From positions 9,043,306 through 9,107,305 of the forward strand of contig OZ029921.1 of the NCBI GenBank assembly GCA_964023275.1: a DNA stretch of 64,000 bases. Reading direction: 5' to 3'. This document shows positions 23,460 through 32,870 of this stretch, piece after piece. This DNA comes from Norana najaformis. Taxonomy: Eukaryota > Annelida > Clitellata > Crassiclitellata > Hormogastridae. The notes below the pieces were generated by a model. That model was given only the letters and a program-made list of their open reading frames with translations. It was not told the DNA's origin and made no database searches. The number at the start of each line of letters is the position of its first letter. Position 1 is the first letter of the stretch. The position numbers and the translations under genes are program-made.

Positions 23460-25420
23460 CAATGACTACCATGAAATCTGAAATGCTTCGGTTGATTGAA
23501 GAGAGATTAAAGGAAGCCCAAGCACAGTTCCATAAAGCTCTCAGTGATCATTTCTTGCAAATCGACATGCAATTTGTTTGGCTGCGAGAAGAGCTTTAGG
23601 TACTCTCTTAAAACCATAAAAGCGTCCTTTCTAGAGCATAAGAAAAACAGAGAGATGAACCAGTGATATGCTAACTTAAAAAATTATGTAACCTCTGAAA
23701 CTGATCCGAGGAAGCATATGAACATCAAAATCGACCTCATATCTGCCGAAATCAAGATACAGTAACTACCTGGACCAGCTGTCGTGCTGCATGAGACTTC
23801 CAACTAAGCGGCCTTCGTCTGGATGGTGCCAAACCCAATGAGTCCTTCACCTCATTCTGTGGGGATAGGCTCAGATGCAGTCTGTGCCAACAGACATTGA
23901 GCAAATACAATTTATTCCTGTCAAGCACGCACAGGTTTTGTCACTGTTTGCCTCCACTGGTACTTCTTATCAAATTCGTTCAAATTCAGACACAAAAGCT
24001 GGCGATACGCAATCAATGTCACCTGAAGGGAACAGGCCTTAGGATCTTTGAGGACCTAATCCTTGTGAACATGCAGCTAATGGAACGCCTCAAGGGGAAG
24101 GGGGATCTTCACTGTGATGTCTAGTTCATTACTCTAATAATATTAGTGTGATATTATCAGATTTATTCATATTTACAGTAAGTATCATGTTGCTGTTAAC
24201 CTTTGTAGTTAACCTGTTACAAATTGGTTTAATAATTGACCTATGTATGGGTTCCAACAGAACATCTGTCGAACTTAGCAAGTATGAATAGCCATAATGA
24301 TAGGCTTGGGGTTAGGCCTTTCGAAACTGTTTGGTCTGTAGACACTGCTGTTGATAAATTAGCTCAGTTGTCTGTCCTTTGGATCTCAGTCTGGGTGTAG
24401 TTTATAGCATAAGCCATTGACCAATCCTTTTGAAATTTAAAATGGTGTATCATTAGCCTTAAACCAAGAAATTGTGATGTGGATTTTAAATACTATGAAC
24501 AGTTAACAGTGCAACCAACTGAATATTTTACTGAGGACCAGTTTGATGAATCTGTTCATCTAAATAATTTCTGTAAAAACATTAAGTTAATGAATTTAAA
24601 TATCAAAAAGTTTTGACAAAAATGATGCATTTAAAAGCAAATTTGCTATAATAGCTCTAACTGAAACTTGTGGCACTCCTGAAACTGAAAGTTGAATTTC
24701 ACTGCCTTGGTTTCAATGTTGTTCATAAACAGGGCAGAGGAGGAGAAGTTGCTCTTCTCATCAGAGTTTGTTAAGCTATGAATTATGTAATAACTAAATG
24801 ATCTGAGACTCCAGAATAACGGAGTCGATCTTCATTCGCATGTTCACACAGTCCGCTTCCTCCATAACAGTAGGTGCAATTTAAAGATCCCCTGGAGCTG
24901 TATACCACTTACTTTGTGATCAAACGTCACAGATTTTAAGAAAAGTAAGTTACAGTTCTATTGAAACTAGTTATATCTGTGGAGGGTTTAATACTAATCT
25001 TGTGAATGCAGATTCTCATGCAAAGACACATGCTTTCGTGATACTGTGCTAACGTTTATCTTCTGCTTCTAGAATTCCTGAATTAGCACTGACCCTTATT
25101 GATAACATTTTCTCCAATACATCAGAAGGAGATGACTTTCATGATACTGTGCTAACATTTATCTTCTGCTTCTAGAATTCCTGAATTAGCACTGACCCTT
25201 ATTGATAACATTTTCTCCAATACATCAGAAGGAGATGACTTTCATGATACTGTGCTAACGTTCTGAATACGGATCTATCTGATCACCTGATCTTCACTGT
25301 GACTTCTAGTTGTGGTCACCTAAAATCAGAAAAGTCTAAATACATGACTTACCATCCCAAGTGTAATTTGAAGCACTGGATAGAGTCTTAGCCTTAAGCC
25401 TTGAAATGTGGGAAGATCTA
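23460..25420 (+). pseudogene. LINE 5' half: ORF1 and endonuclease domain, decayed
   Basis: ORF1 region (23465-24123): a Met-initiated stretch with a coiled-coil-like RLIEERLKEAQAQFHKAL, then much later LKGTGLRIFEDLILVNMQLM, similar to the GLKIYEDLTKxNxxLxxxL segment of LINE ORF1 proteins. ORF2 region (about 24600-25420): remains of an apurinic-type endonuclease, including an ALTETCGTPETES block near 24655, a GRGGGVALLIR-like block near 24735 and NTDLSDHLIFTVTS near 25266. The SDH block supplies the catalytic His in intact enzymes. Stops and frame changes are frequent. No reverse transcriptase follows, and a 103-bp internal tandem duplication disrupts the endonuclease. Confidence 0.7.
25036..25262 (+). 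repeat. 103-bp tandem duplication inside the LINE endonuclease
   Basis: The phrase atactgtgctaac starts at 25041, 25144 and 25247, giving two nearly identical 103-bp units plus a partial third. The first two differ at only a few bases (tttcgtgatac against tttcatgatac; taacg against taaca), so the duplication is much younger than the decayed LINE around it. Confidence 0.9.
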
Positions 25421-25429
25421 TGTCATTAG

Positions 25430-25960
25430 GCTAACAGGGAAACGTCATTGATTATGGAAACTTCCGCTGTTATATTGATTGGGGAAAATGGGAGGAAGAG
25501 AGAAAAAGATAAGATTTCTTAGATTTTATTAATGCCAGCTTTATACAGCAACATGTCATGGAACCCACTAGGAGGGAGGGAATAACGTTTTGGACTTAGT
25601 GATTACATCTGATGAAAATATGGTAGAGAGATGGGGGATGGAGGAGCACTTTAGTACTAGTGATCATCAGGTAGTCAGATGGGATTTAGCTATGGAGCAG
25701 ATCCAGAAAGTCAGATCTTACAAGGAAAGACCCAATTTCTTCTAAGCAGACTGTGAATTAGGAAAATGTTGAAGGAAATGTATTTGGCTGGTAGAATTAA
25801 ACGTATGAGAGTGAAAGAGGCATGGACAAATTTGACAGAAGTCATGAGAAAGATTACTGAAAAAACATACCTAAAAAAAGAACCATTAAGGAGAGGCAAT
25901 GGGTAACCCGAGAGTTTTAAAAAGAGAAGGGCAAACAGCAAAGCATGGAAAGAATTTCAC
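25430..25960 (+). pseudogene. second LINE endonuclease-to-linker fragment, decayed
   Basis: The translation includes FLDFINASFIQQHVMEPTRR near 25525, LDLVITSDENMVE near 25593, and a STSDHQVVRWDL segment near 25652-25690. These are the C-terminal endonuclease blocks of CR1-type LINEs (DFxNDxFxxQHV..PTR, LDLVLTSE, SDHxxV). A region like YLKKEPLRRG then WVTREFKK near 25870-25920 matches the linker that precedes the reverse transcriptase. It breaks off at about 25960, where unrelated sequence leading to the transposase-like gene begins. Confidence 0.65.
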
Positions 25961-28430
25961 TGGCCAACAGAAAAATTTTTTTTTCTTGTTGCCTTCGGTT
26001 TTAGACCTGTTCTTGGGGTAATTTTGGGCGCTGATTCAGAAAATGTCATTGGATTGAGTGCATCAGGTCTAGTTTCTGAGATATCGTCGATTTTGTAAAG
26101 AAAACCCAGTCCACTCTTTAAATGATGTCTTTGGCAAAACTAAAATGTCATAATAAGCTTTATTTATGGCTAATTATAATTCTTGCTGATTCATATAATG
26201 CCTACATCCTTATAATGTAAAATCAGCATATCTTGCCGCGTGCTGAGATATTGCTGATTCAACGAAATAACTATTCCGTAGCCTACAGCTTACTCAGCAC
26301 TAAATTCATGGCCTCATTTAGAATTTATTTGTGCTTATACAGCGTTTCATGGTTTCGAACTATGTAAATAGATTATGCTGAAGTCAGCATTTATAGCCTG
26401 TATAAACCGCCTCCTGAAAGCTAGAGCAGCCGCAGTCGTCTTAGGGCATATTAAGAGTTGGTCGCAAGAACAATCTGTGAATGTGAGCATTAAATAACTA
26501 CATGTTCTTACTATTTTTTATGTTAGTCATTTAATTCCTCAGATGCGAACATCCTTAAGGTTATGGCTACTTCCAGACGGAGCTGCATTAACCATCCAGA
26601 CATATTCTGCTACATTTGTGGGGAATACACACTAAAAGCAAACAGGAAACCGATTTCTGAGTTTGTAAAAAGAGCATATGTAGGTTATTTTGGTGTCAAA
26701 CTTGGAGATCAAGATAAGCAATGGGCTCCTCATACAGTATGCAAAACTTGTATTGAACAATTGCGCCACTGGACAATTGGAAAGAGAAGCTGCCTGAAAT
26801 TTGGTGTACTGATGGTTTGGAGGGAACAGATAAACCACTTCGACGACTGTTACTTTTGTATGGTTAATATCATAGGCATCAATCGAAATAATCGTCACAA
26901 GTTGTCTTACCCTGATATACCTTCAGCCAGGAGACCTGTTCCACATTCGGATATTGTACCAGTTCTACCTTTTCGCGAACTACCTCAGCTCTCAGACGAT
27001 GAGACTTGCATGTCCAATATCGGACAAGATGACGAAAGTGAAGAAAGTGGGGGCAGTGATTTCCAGTCAACTTCACACAGTGAACGTTTTGACCAAAAAG
27101 AGTTGAGTGATCTGATCAGGGACTTAAATCTTTCCAAAGAGTCCTCTGAATTGCTTGCGTCCAGACTAAAGGAAAAGAATGCACTTCAGCCTGGAACGAA
27201 AATTGCAATTTATAGAAACAGAGAAAAGGATTTGCTGCCATTCTTTACCGAAGACAACAACCTAGTATTCTGTAATGACATCAGCAACTTATTGAAGAAA
27301 ATTGGTCTGTCGGATTACAGCCCAGATGAGTGGCGTCTTTTTATCGACAGTTCAAAACGTAGTCTGAAATGTGTGCTTTTAAATAACGGCAACAAATTTG
27401 GTTCTATTCCAATCGGTCACTCCACCAGGATGAAAGAAGAGTACAATGCCATCTCTTTAGTACTGGAAAAGATAAAATACAAAGAACATCAATGGGTAAT
27501 TTGTGTAGACTTGAAGATGGTAAATTTCCTCCTTGGTCAACAAAGTGGCTACACAAAGTATCCCTGCTTTTTGTGTCTTTGGGACAGTAGAGCCAAGCAT
27601 GAACATTGGACAAGAAAAGATTGGCCTTCGAGGAAAGACATGGTGGTTGGAGCTCAAAATGTAATCAAGGAATCTTTGGTGGCACGAGATAGGATCATAC
27701 TGCCACCACTACACATAAAGCTAGGCCTGATGAAACAATTTGTCAGGGCTTTGAATAAAGAAGGTTCATGCTTCGAATACATAGTACACAAGTTACCAGG
27801 AATTACAATGGTCCACAGATCAGGCAACTTATGAATGACCCACTTTTCATACCATCAATGAATGAAATCGAATCTTGTGCCTGGTCTTCCTTTGTTCTTG
27901 TAACTAAAAATTTTCTTGGCAACAAGAAGGCAGACAATTATGCACAACTAGTAGAGGATATGCTTCTTCATTTCAACAAGCTTGGCTGCAACATGAGCAT
28001 TAAAGTCCATTATCTCCACAGTCACTTAGATCGCTTTCCAGAGAATCTTGGTGACTTCAGCGAAGAGCAAGGTGAAAGATTTCGCCAAGACATCAAAACA
28101 ATGGAAAATCGATATCAAGGAAGATGGGATGCACACATGATGGCAGACTATTGCTGGAATATTAAGAATTTTCAGAGGATTAAAGAAGGAAGCAAAAACT
28201 GGACTGGACCATGAGAATATTGTAAAACGTAATAAATTCAGAATAAAGTTTGTGAATAAAAGGAATATCAGCAATAAAGCAACCAAGAAGGCAATAGAAA
28301 CTTTTTGCCAGAAGTTGTCAAGGAATGTTAAGGAGGACAGCTGGAGTTTTAATAACTATATCTGAAGCAGGCAAAATCAGAAAGAGTAGTTAGGCCCATT
28401 GAAAAAGGATGAGGGAATGTAATGTAATGT
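25961..28430 (+). mobile_element. putative DNA transposon carrying a zinc-finger/DDE-like gene
   Basis: The interval starts where the LINE fragment stops (after cactgg at about 25955) with ccaacagaaaaatttttttt, has about 600 bp of AT-rich leader, then an intronless 1.65-kb gene and about 200 bp of 3' flank. I found no convincing inverted terminal repeats or target duplication by eye, so both limits are guesses. A self-contained intronless gene set into a decayed LINE, in DNA otherwise made of repeats, argues for a mobile element. A retrocopy is not excluded. Confidence 0.45.
26563..28214 (+). pseudogene. zinc-finger DDE-transposase-like protein, one frameshift lesion
   Basis: A 423-codon frame (26563-27834) is continued by a second frame (homologous from about 27810 to 28214). 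The N-terminus has paired cysteines: C16xxC19 and C60xxC63, spaced like a ZAD-type zinc domain, then C96xxC99. An acidic linker (about 145-175) follows. The core has a hydrophobic-Asp block LFIDSS (D262), a second VICVDLKM (D316), a CFLC pair (335/338), and LPPLHIKLG (H384). The second frame has NEIESCAW and then LGCNMSIKVHYLHSHL and FRQDIK. Asp, Asp, CxxC, His and a late Glu in this order recall eukaryotic DDE transposases, but that is inference. From memory, close relatives recur as uncharacterised multi-copy proteins in invertebrate genomes. Frames meet between 27784 and 27810, with residues apparently lost. The long stop-free frame marks it as much younger than neighbouring repeats. Confidence 0.7.
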
Positions 28431-29689
28431 AATCGGAAATTTATGCCAAAAATGTAGACGGCCATTTAAATTTGATACATAGTTATTTTAGCATAGTCTG
28501 TGTCGTAGACTTCGTCTTCACATGCTGTACTGTACTTCATTGGATCTAATTAGAGTCTCTTGCTGGATGAAGCTGTATCAAATTGCCCTATTCCACAGCA
28601 GAGTTAGCTCTGCTAGATCAATATGGTAGCGTTATCTGGTTATTAGTATTCCATTGGAGTGTGGACATCCACAAAGAGGGATGTGGTGGGTAATGCAAAA
28701 CATGCACAATCGGGAGGAAGTGGTCAAAAGTAGGTTTTTTGCGGACAACCTTTGTGGTTGTCCCCAAAGACAAATGAGACAGAATTTAGCATTATAGCCC
28801 TAAATTTAACTTGTCTTTAGTCTTTGTTTTTATATGGTGCAATTTTGTAGGCTTTTAGTGTAGGCTTTATGGATGTGCAATCTTGCATGGACTAAAGCTG
28901 AGGTCCCAGATGTTACTGCTCACATGCAGTGCATGCTTGGCAAACAAATTTAGAGGGACCACTGTGCCTGATCAGTCTAACCAGTCTCTTTCGGCTCGGT
29001 TTGGGGGGGGGGGAATCAATTGGCTCAGACCAATGCATCCTTTCAAGATCCTGTCTACCATTGTCACGTGCGAAGTGACAAATCGAGCTAACCATTGTTA
29101 GAATCATCTCAGAGATGGAGACCTGCATTGTGCACTTGTATAGTTTGTTTTAGAGCTTGGCCGCCTAGGAGTTTTCGTCTGAATGGTGTTCTTCGGTCAC
29201 CAGTAACTGCCTCTAAGCCTAAGGGACTTGGTAATCCAATATATTTGTTAAAATTTTCTACGTTTTTATGATATAGATTTTGAATTGTATACAAGTGGCA
29301 TACACTATACAATACACTATGTCATGGGTACTACCATGTGTAGTAATGTGTCTGGCAAATTTTGCCATATGGTTACCATAATTATCTCCTCAATATGACG
29401 TTGCTGTGTAGATTTTTACTGTTGTCCTTTTATTAAATTTTTCTTTGCATTAGGTTAAACTGTAAAGGCGTGCATATTAGATAAGCATGATGGTCAAAGA
29501 TTTGCTACTACTTTCTTCAGTATATTGCTACATGGACTTGATAAGCTCACTAGAGCTTTTCCGCTAGTTCTTCTCCATTGGCAAAGTACATATCAACCAA
29601 TAGCAGTAATTCATTGGTAAATGTCTAACAGGGTGTGACTGCATTACCGTTTTATACTTAGTTCTGTTTTGAGGTACTTTTGTTAGTAA
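28431..29689. other. non-coding stretch
   Basis: Contains an 11-bp poly-G tract at 29003-29013 and short (gtaat) repeats near 28413-28432. Frames under 75 codons are unrecognised. No element ends were paired with the transposon upstream. Confidence 0.5.
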
Positions 29690-29872
29690 TTTATTATTTC
29701 TTTATTTATTAGGCACCACTATCTAATGACTTAGCATCGATCGATGGCGCCGAGCAAAGAAAGTGAAGGACTTGCTCAAGATCTCTACACAGTTACCGTC
29801 TCAGGGGAGTTTCGAATCCATACTCTCTTCATTACAAGCCAAGCCCTCTCTCCAGTAGGGTACCATGCCCCA
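29690..29872 (-). mobile_element. tRNA-derived SINE (family 1), copy b
   Basis: On the minus strand it has a head with ggtaccctactggagagag (A-box region) and GGATTCGAAACTCCCC near 29805-29822, a good match to the Pol III B box GGTTCGAATCC. A gatcttgagcaagtccttc body follows, then a 3' end with tagatagtggtgcctaataa and AT-rich tail. It is the best preserved B box of the three family-1 copies. The 69-codon plus-strand frame across it is not a gene. Confidence 0.75.
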
Positions 29873-30700
29873 TTTTGTTTATGCATTGGGATTTCATTTT
29901 TTAATTCAAATAAACTTGAACTTGAGAGGCTGTATTCCTGTCCGTGGTTCTGAAGGCAGACTTTGTGATTTTTGGAGGAGATCTTTGTTCTTTGACGTCA
30001 GATCAGCTTGTAGTTAAGTGCAATTGTTGTGTAATTAATGAACTAAGCTCACAGAACAACTCATTTCCACCAGACTGATGGCAGGAGGGCAACTAATTTT
30101 CGCCACTGATAACAAAACCCCGCTGATCTTGGTCAGCCATATGTCATTGGTTCCCAGTAATAAACAAGGGAATACTAAATAACGAGCTTCCGTGACCTCA
30201 TTGGGAAGGTCATAACTGCACCTCATGGAGTAAGGACCAGTTTCAAGGCAAGGACTTTGGTCGCTTTGGTCAAACACTGTGCCACATTAACTGCCTGACT
30301 TTCCTTTAGCACAAGGCAGCTTGTTTTTTAATGGTGATTCTCACCATGCCAGTGTCTTCTGTCAGCAAGCATTTCTTCGAAGTATGAATACAATCAACTT
30401 TATTCTAGCCCAACCAAGTGGAAAGCTAAAGTTATTTCTGACTTCCATTGTACTAATGCAGTTGTCAACAGAACAAAATGTTGAGAATTACTTATAAGTA
30501 AAATTATCATCATTCTCCATCCGTCTCTTTGTCATCATCTTCATCAGTTGCAAAGTCTGGGAGTTGTTCCACCTGCAATTTTATGTGATGTTCATCTTTT
30601 CACATTTCATAAACCACTTGAAAACTACCTACACATCTGAAGTTAATTCATCATTACTTGACCTTATGTGATTGTGCTTGCATAATTGAAAGAATGATAC
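29873..30700. other. non-coding stretch
   Basis: No frame over 80 codons with recognisable content; no repeat family seen. Confidence 0.45.
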
Positions 30701-30790
30701 TTACTGTATTTTCTGGACTATAAATAGCTCCTTTATCTAAGGGGATAAGATGCAAAAATGGCATCTTTTTTATAAGTCAAATACATTAGA
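30701..30790 (+). repeat. possible left end of a TA-type transposon
   Basis: tactgtattttctggacta followed by taaatagctcc resembles the inverted terminal arm of the 12575-14088 family (CNGTATNTNCNGGACTATAA against its right arms). If paired with the right end at 31764 it would make an element of about 1.06 kb containing a nested LINE. The pairing is inference: arm identity is only moderate. Confidence 0.35.
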
Positions 30791-30956
30791 TGCACCACTG
30801 TTCTAGTCGTGTCTCTGATGTTCCATCGGTCCTGAACACCAATAACTGTATTTGGCAAAATCACCTGTCTAATTTTTAGATAAACTGTTACCTGGAAAAT
30901 ATCTATAGAAATAAAATTTGTTGCACTTTTAAATTAAAGATTTGTAACACTTGTTT

Positions 30957-31250
30957 TTATTTATTTATTTATTTATGTTATTTATTTATACAGAGCACTT
31001 ATATAGCGCCCCTTCAAGAAAACTGCTCAGAAGCGCTCCCAAACCAACCTCGGCGAAAGAGAACAGTCTTAAGAGAAGAATAGAAGATAGAAGTAAAATC
31101 CCGGGGCAGAAGACGTAGAGTAACAGGAAGTCCACTCCAGAGGGTCGGGCCAGCAACAGAGAAAGCACGATGCTGCATGGTCGAGGTGCAAGCGCGGGGC
31201 ACTAGTAGATTACCACTAGCAGTGGAGCGATGAGAAGCATGTCCCAAATT
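30957..31250 (-). mobile_element. L2/CR1-like LINE C-terminus and 3' end with (ATTT)n tail
   Basis: The minus-strand frame (31247-31014) encodes RSTASGNLLVPRACTSTM, then AFSVAGPTLWSGLPVTLR and FYSSLKTVLFRRGW. This is the diagnostic C-terminal end of an L2/CR1-like LINE polyprotein (…R…FSVAGPxLWNxLP…F…LKTxLF). Downstream on the minus strand come ggggcgctatataagtgctc then tgtataaataaa and a (TAAA)n tail (plus strand 30957-30992). One open frame of 77 codons remains, so this copy is relatively fresh. It links the gcgctatataa tail to an LINE body. Confidence 0.8.
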
Positions 31251-31582
31251 GTTGTTTAATGCCTTGTTTGATATTTTAACATTGTAGTATTATTTTATCT
31301 TATCCAATGGAGCCAAAGAGATTGTATGGCTTTATTTTATTTGAAACAGAGTACTTCATATAAATAATTTGATAATATTTGTTAATGTTGTCCTGCTGGT
31401 TCTATTTAGAAAATTATTGTATAACTAACACCCAGGCATCTGAGTACAGGTGACACAGGTTAATATTCTTTAACATCATTCAATAGGACAACGTTAATGA
31501 ATATTAGTATTAGATGCTGCATCTGGGTTAGAAGCCAGCTGTAGGGATGACTTCTAAGCAGATACTTTACTTTTACTTACAC

Positions 31583-31764
31583 ATATATGAGGGGTATGAA
31601 AATATAATTTTCTTTGCATACGTAATATATGGATGGGCCCATATTATAATAAGGCTGTGTATATGGGTTCGACTTATATTTGAGCCGTTGATTTTGGGCG
31701 CTTTTTTTCTCAAAAAGTACACTTCGACTTATGCTTGAATCAACTTATAGTCCCGTATATACGG
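31583..31764 (+). mobile_element. solo right end of the TA-flanked transposon family
   Basis: About 180 bp nearly identical to the right end of the 12575-14088 element (matching 13911-14088): atatatgaggggtatgaaaa, then ggcccatatt, ggttcgacttatatttgagc and a terminal gtatatacgg followed by TA (31765-31766). The left part is missing or diverged. Few differences separate the two copies, so both are fairly recent. Confidence 0.75.
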
Positions 31765-31769
31765 TACTT

Positions 31770-31850
31770 ATCGTTGGTGCCAAAATAATTGTACTTGCTA
31801 CAAAAGTATTTGCTACCCAAGTACTTGTACTTCAATTTTAGTACTTGATA
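31770..31850. repeat. AGTACTT-rich fragment (hAT-MITE-like)
   Basis: Several acttgta/agtacttg words (caagtacttgtacttcaatt) like the subterminal repeats of the elements at 44775-46898. Too short to assign ends. Confidence 0.35.
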
Positions 31851-32617
31851 GAAGCCTAACCATGAAGTAATTTATTTATCAAGCCATACCTGAATATCTG
31901 CTATTATGAAACTGCCATGTTCTAAGTAGCCGGTGGAACAGCTTACAGATTTTGTCAAGGTGCCGACTAAGAGATATGTTGCGTCGCTATCTTTCGGTGC
32001 TACTGTTGGGCTAGCTAAATATTCATATTAGCACTTAAAGCTGGTTTTATGTTGCTGGTGGCATGTAGATTGGTAGACGCAGCTGGTCCGCATAAGTGGA
32101 TATCAGTGTGTGAGTGTTGTGTGTGATTGATGCCTTGCTAAGACTTGGAGGCACAAAATGTCTAAGTCACGAAATGGCTGTTGCAAATTCAGAAGGTCTT
32201 ACTCTGCCATTGCCGAATATTATATATTATTTATAGATGACGGTTGTTCTCCATTCTGCCGCCATTGGCTTAACCCAGCCATATGCTGTCCTGGGGTTCT
32301 AAGTGAAGGGTTTAGGAAGCACTGTGGACCTGTCATCGCCAGGAATCCTTCTCAAAGCATCTGGGGGTCTTTGCTTTTGTCTTCCAGTCTGTCTCATTTA
32401 TCAGGTGCTCCGGAAGTGTTTTCTCTGCACAGATGCTGTTTGTTCCTTCTCCTGGCTACTGAGACAACATTCATTTTCCTCTTTAATTCATTTGAGATAA
32501 TATCTTTTAATTAGACTAATGTTGTAGCCTAGCTGTTCAATATTTAATACAACTGTTATTGCCATTTTACTACTTGCCAATTACATGTTATGGCATTTTC
32601 AGTGTTGGCATCAGCAG
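31851..32617. other. non-coding stretch, one unassigned 118-codon frame
   Basis: The plus-strand frame at 32158-32514 begins MSKSRNGCCKF and has no recognisable domain. Its flanks show no strong splice or promoter signal. It overlaps a 65-codon frame in another phase. I leave it uncalled. Confidence 0.4.
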
Positions 32618-32735
32618 CTTTGGCATTTTAAAATTTAGTTGGCATTTTTAATTTTAGTTGATATTTTAATTTTAGTTGGCATTTTAAATTTTAGTTGGCA
32701 TTTTAAGTTTTAGTTGACATTTGTAATTTTAGCAT
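32618..32735 (+). repeat. short tandem repeat, unit about 20-24 bp
   Basis: Five to six degenerate copies of ttttagttggcattttaaat. The array is AT-rich and expanded locally. Confidence 0.75.
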
Positions 32736-32842
32736 CACCAACAATGGCCTGGCCAGTTAAAGCAAAGATAGCATTGATTTTAGCCATGTTGGCATCAGCA
32801 GCATTATTGCATGCATATTTGGCATCTACAATACAAGCATAT

Positions 32843-32870
32843 GCAGCAGCAGCAGCAGCAGCAGCAGCAT
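32843..32870. repeat. (GCA)n microsatellite
   Basis: Nine tandem gca units. The minus strand would read poly-Cys in one frame, not a gene. Confidence 0.95.

Noticed and set aside
25961-28430. Inverted terminal repeats for the transposase-like element
   Set aside because: I looked for the inverse of ccaacagaaaaattttt downstream to about 29 kb and found no convincing match, so no termini are claimed.
32158-32514. 118-codon plus-strand frame
   Set aside because: No domain, no strong splice or promoter context and an overlapping frame in another phase; not called as a gene.
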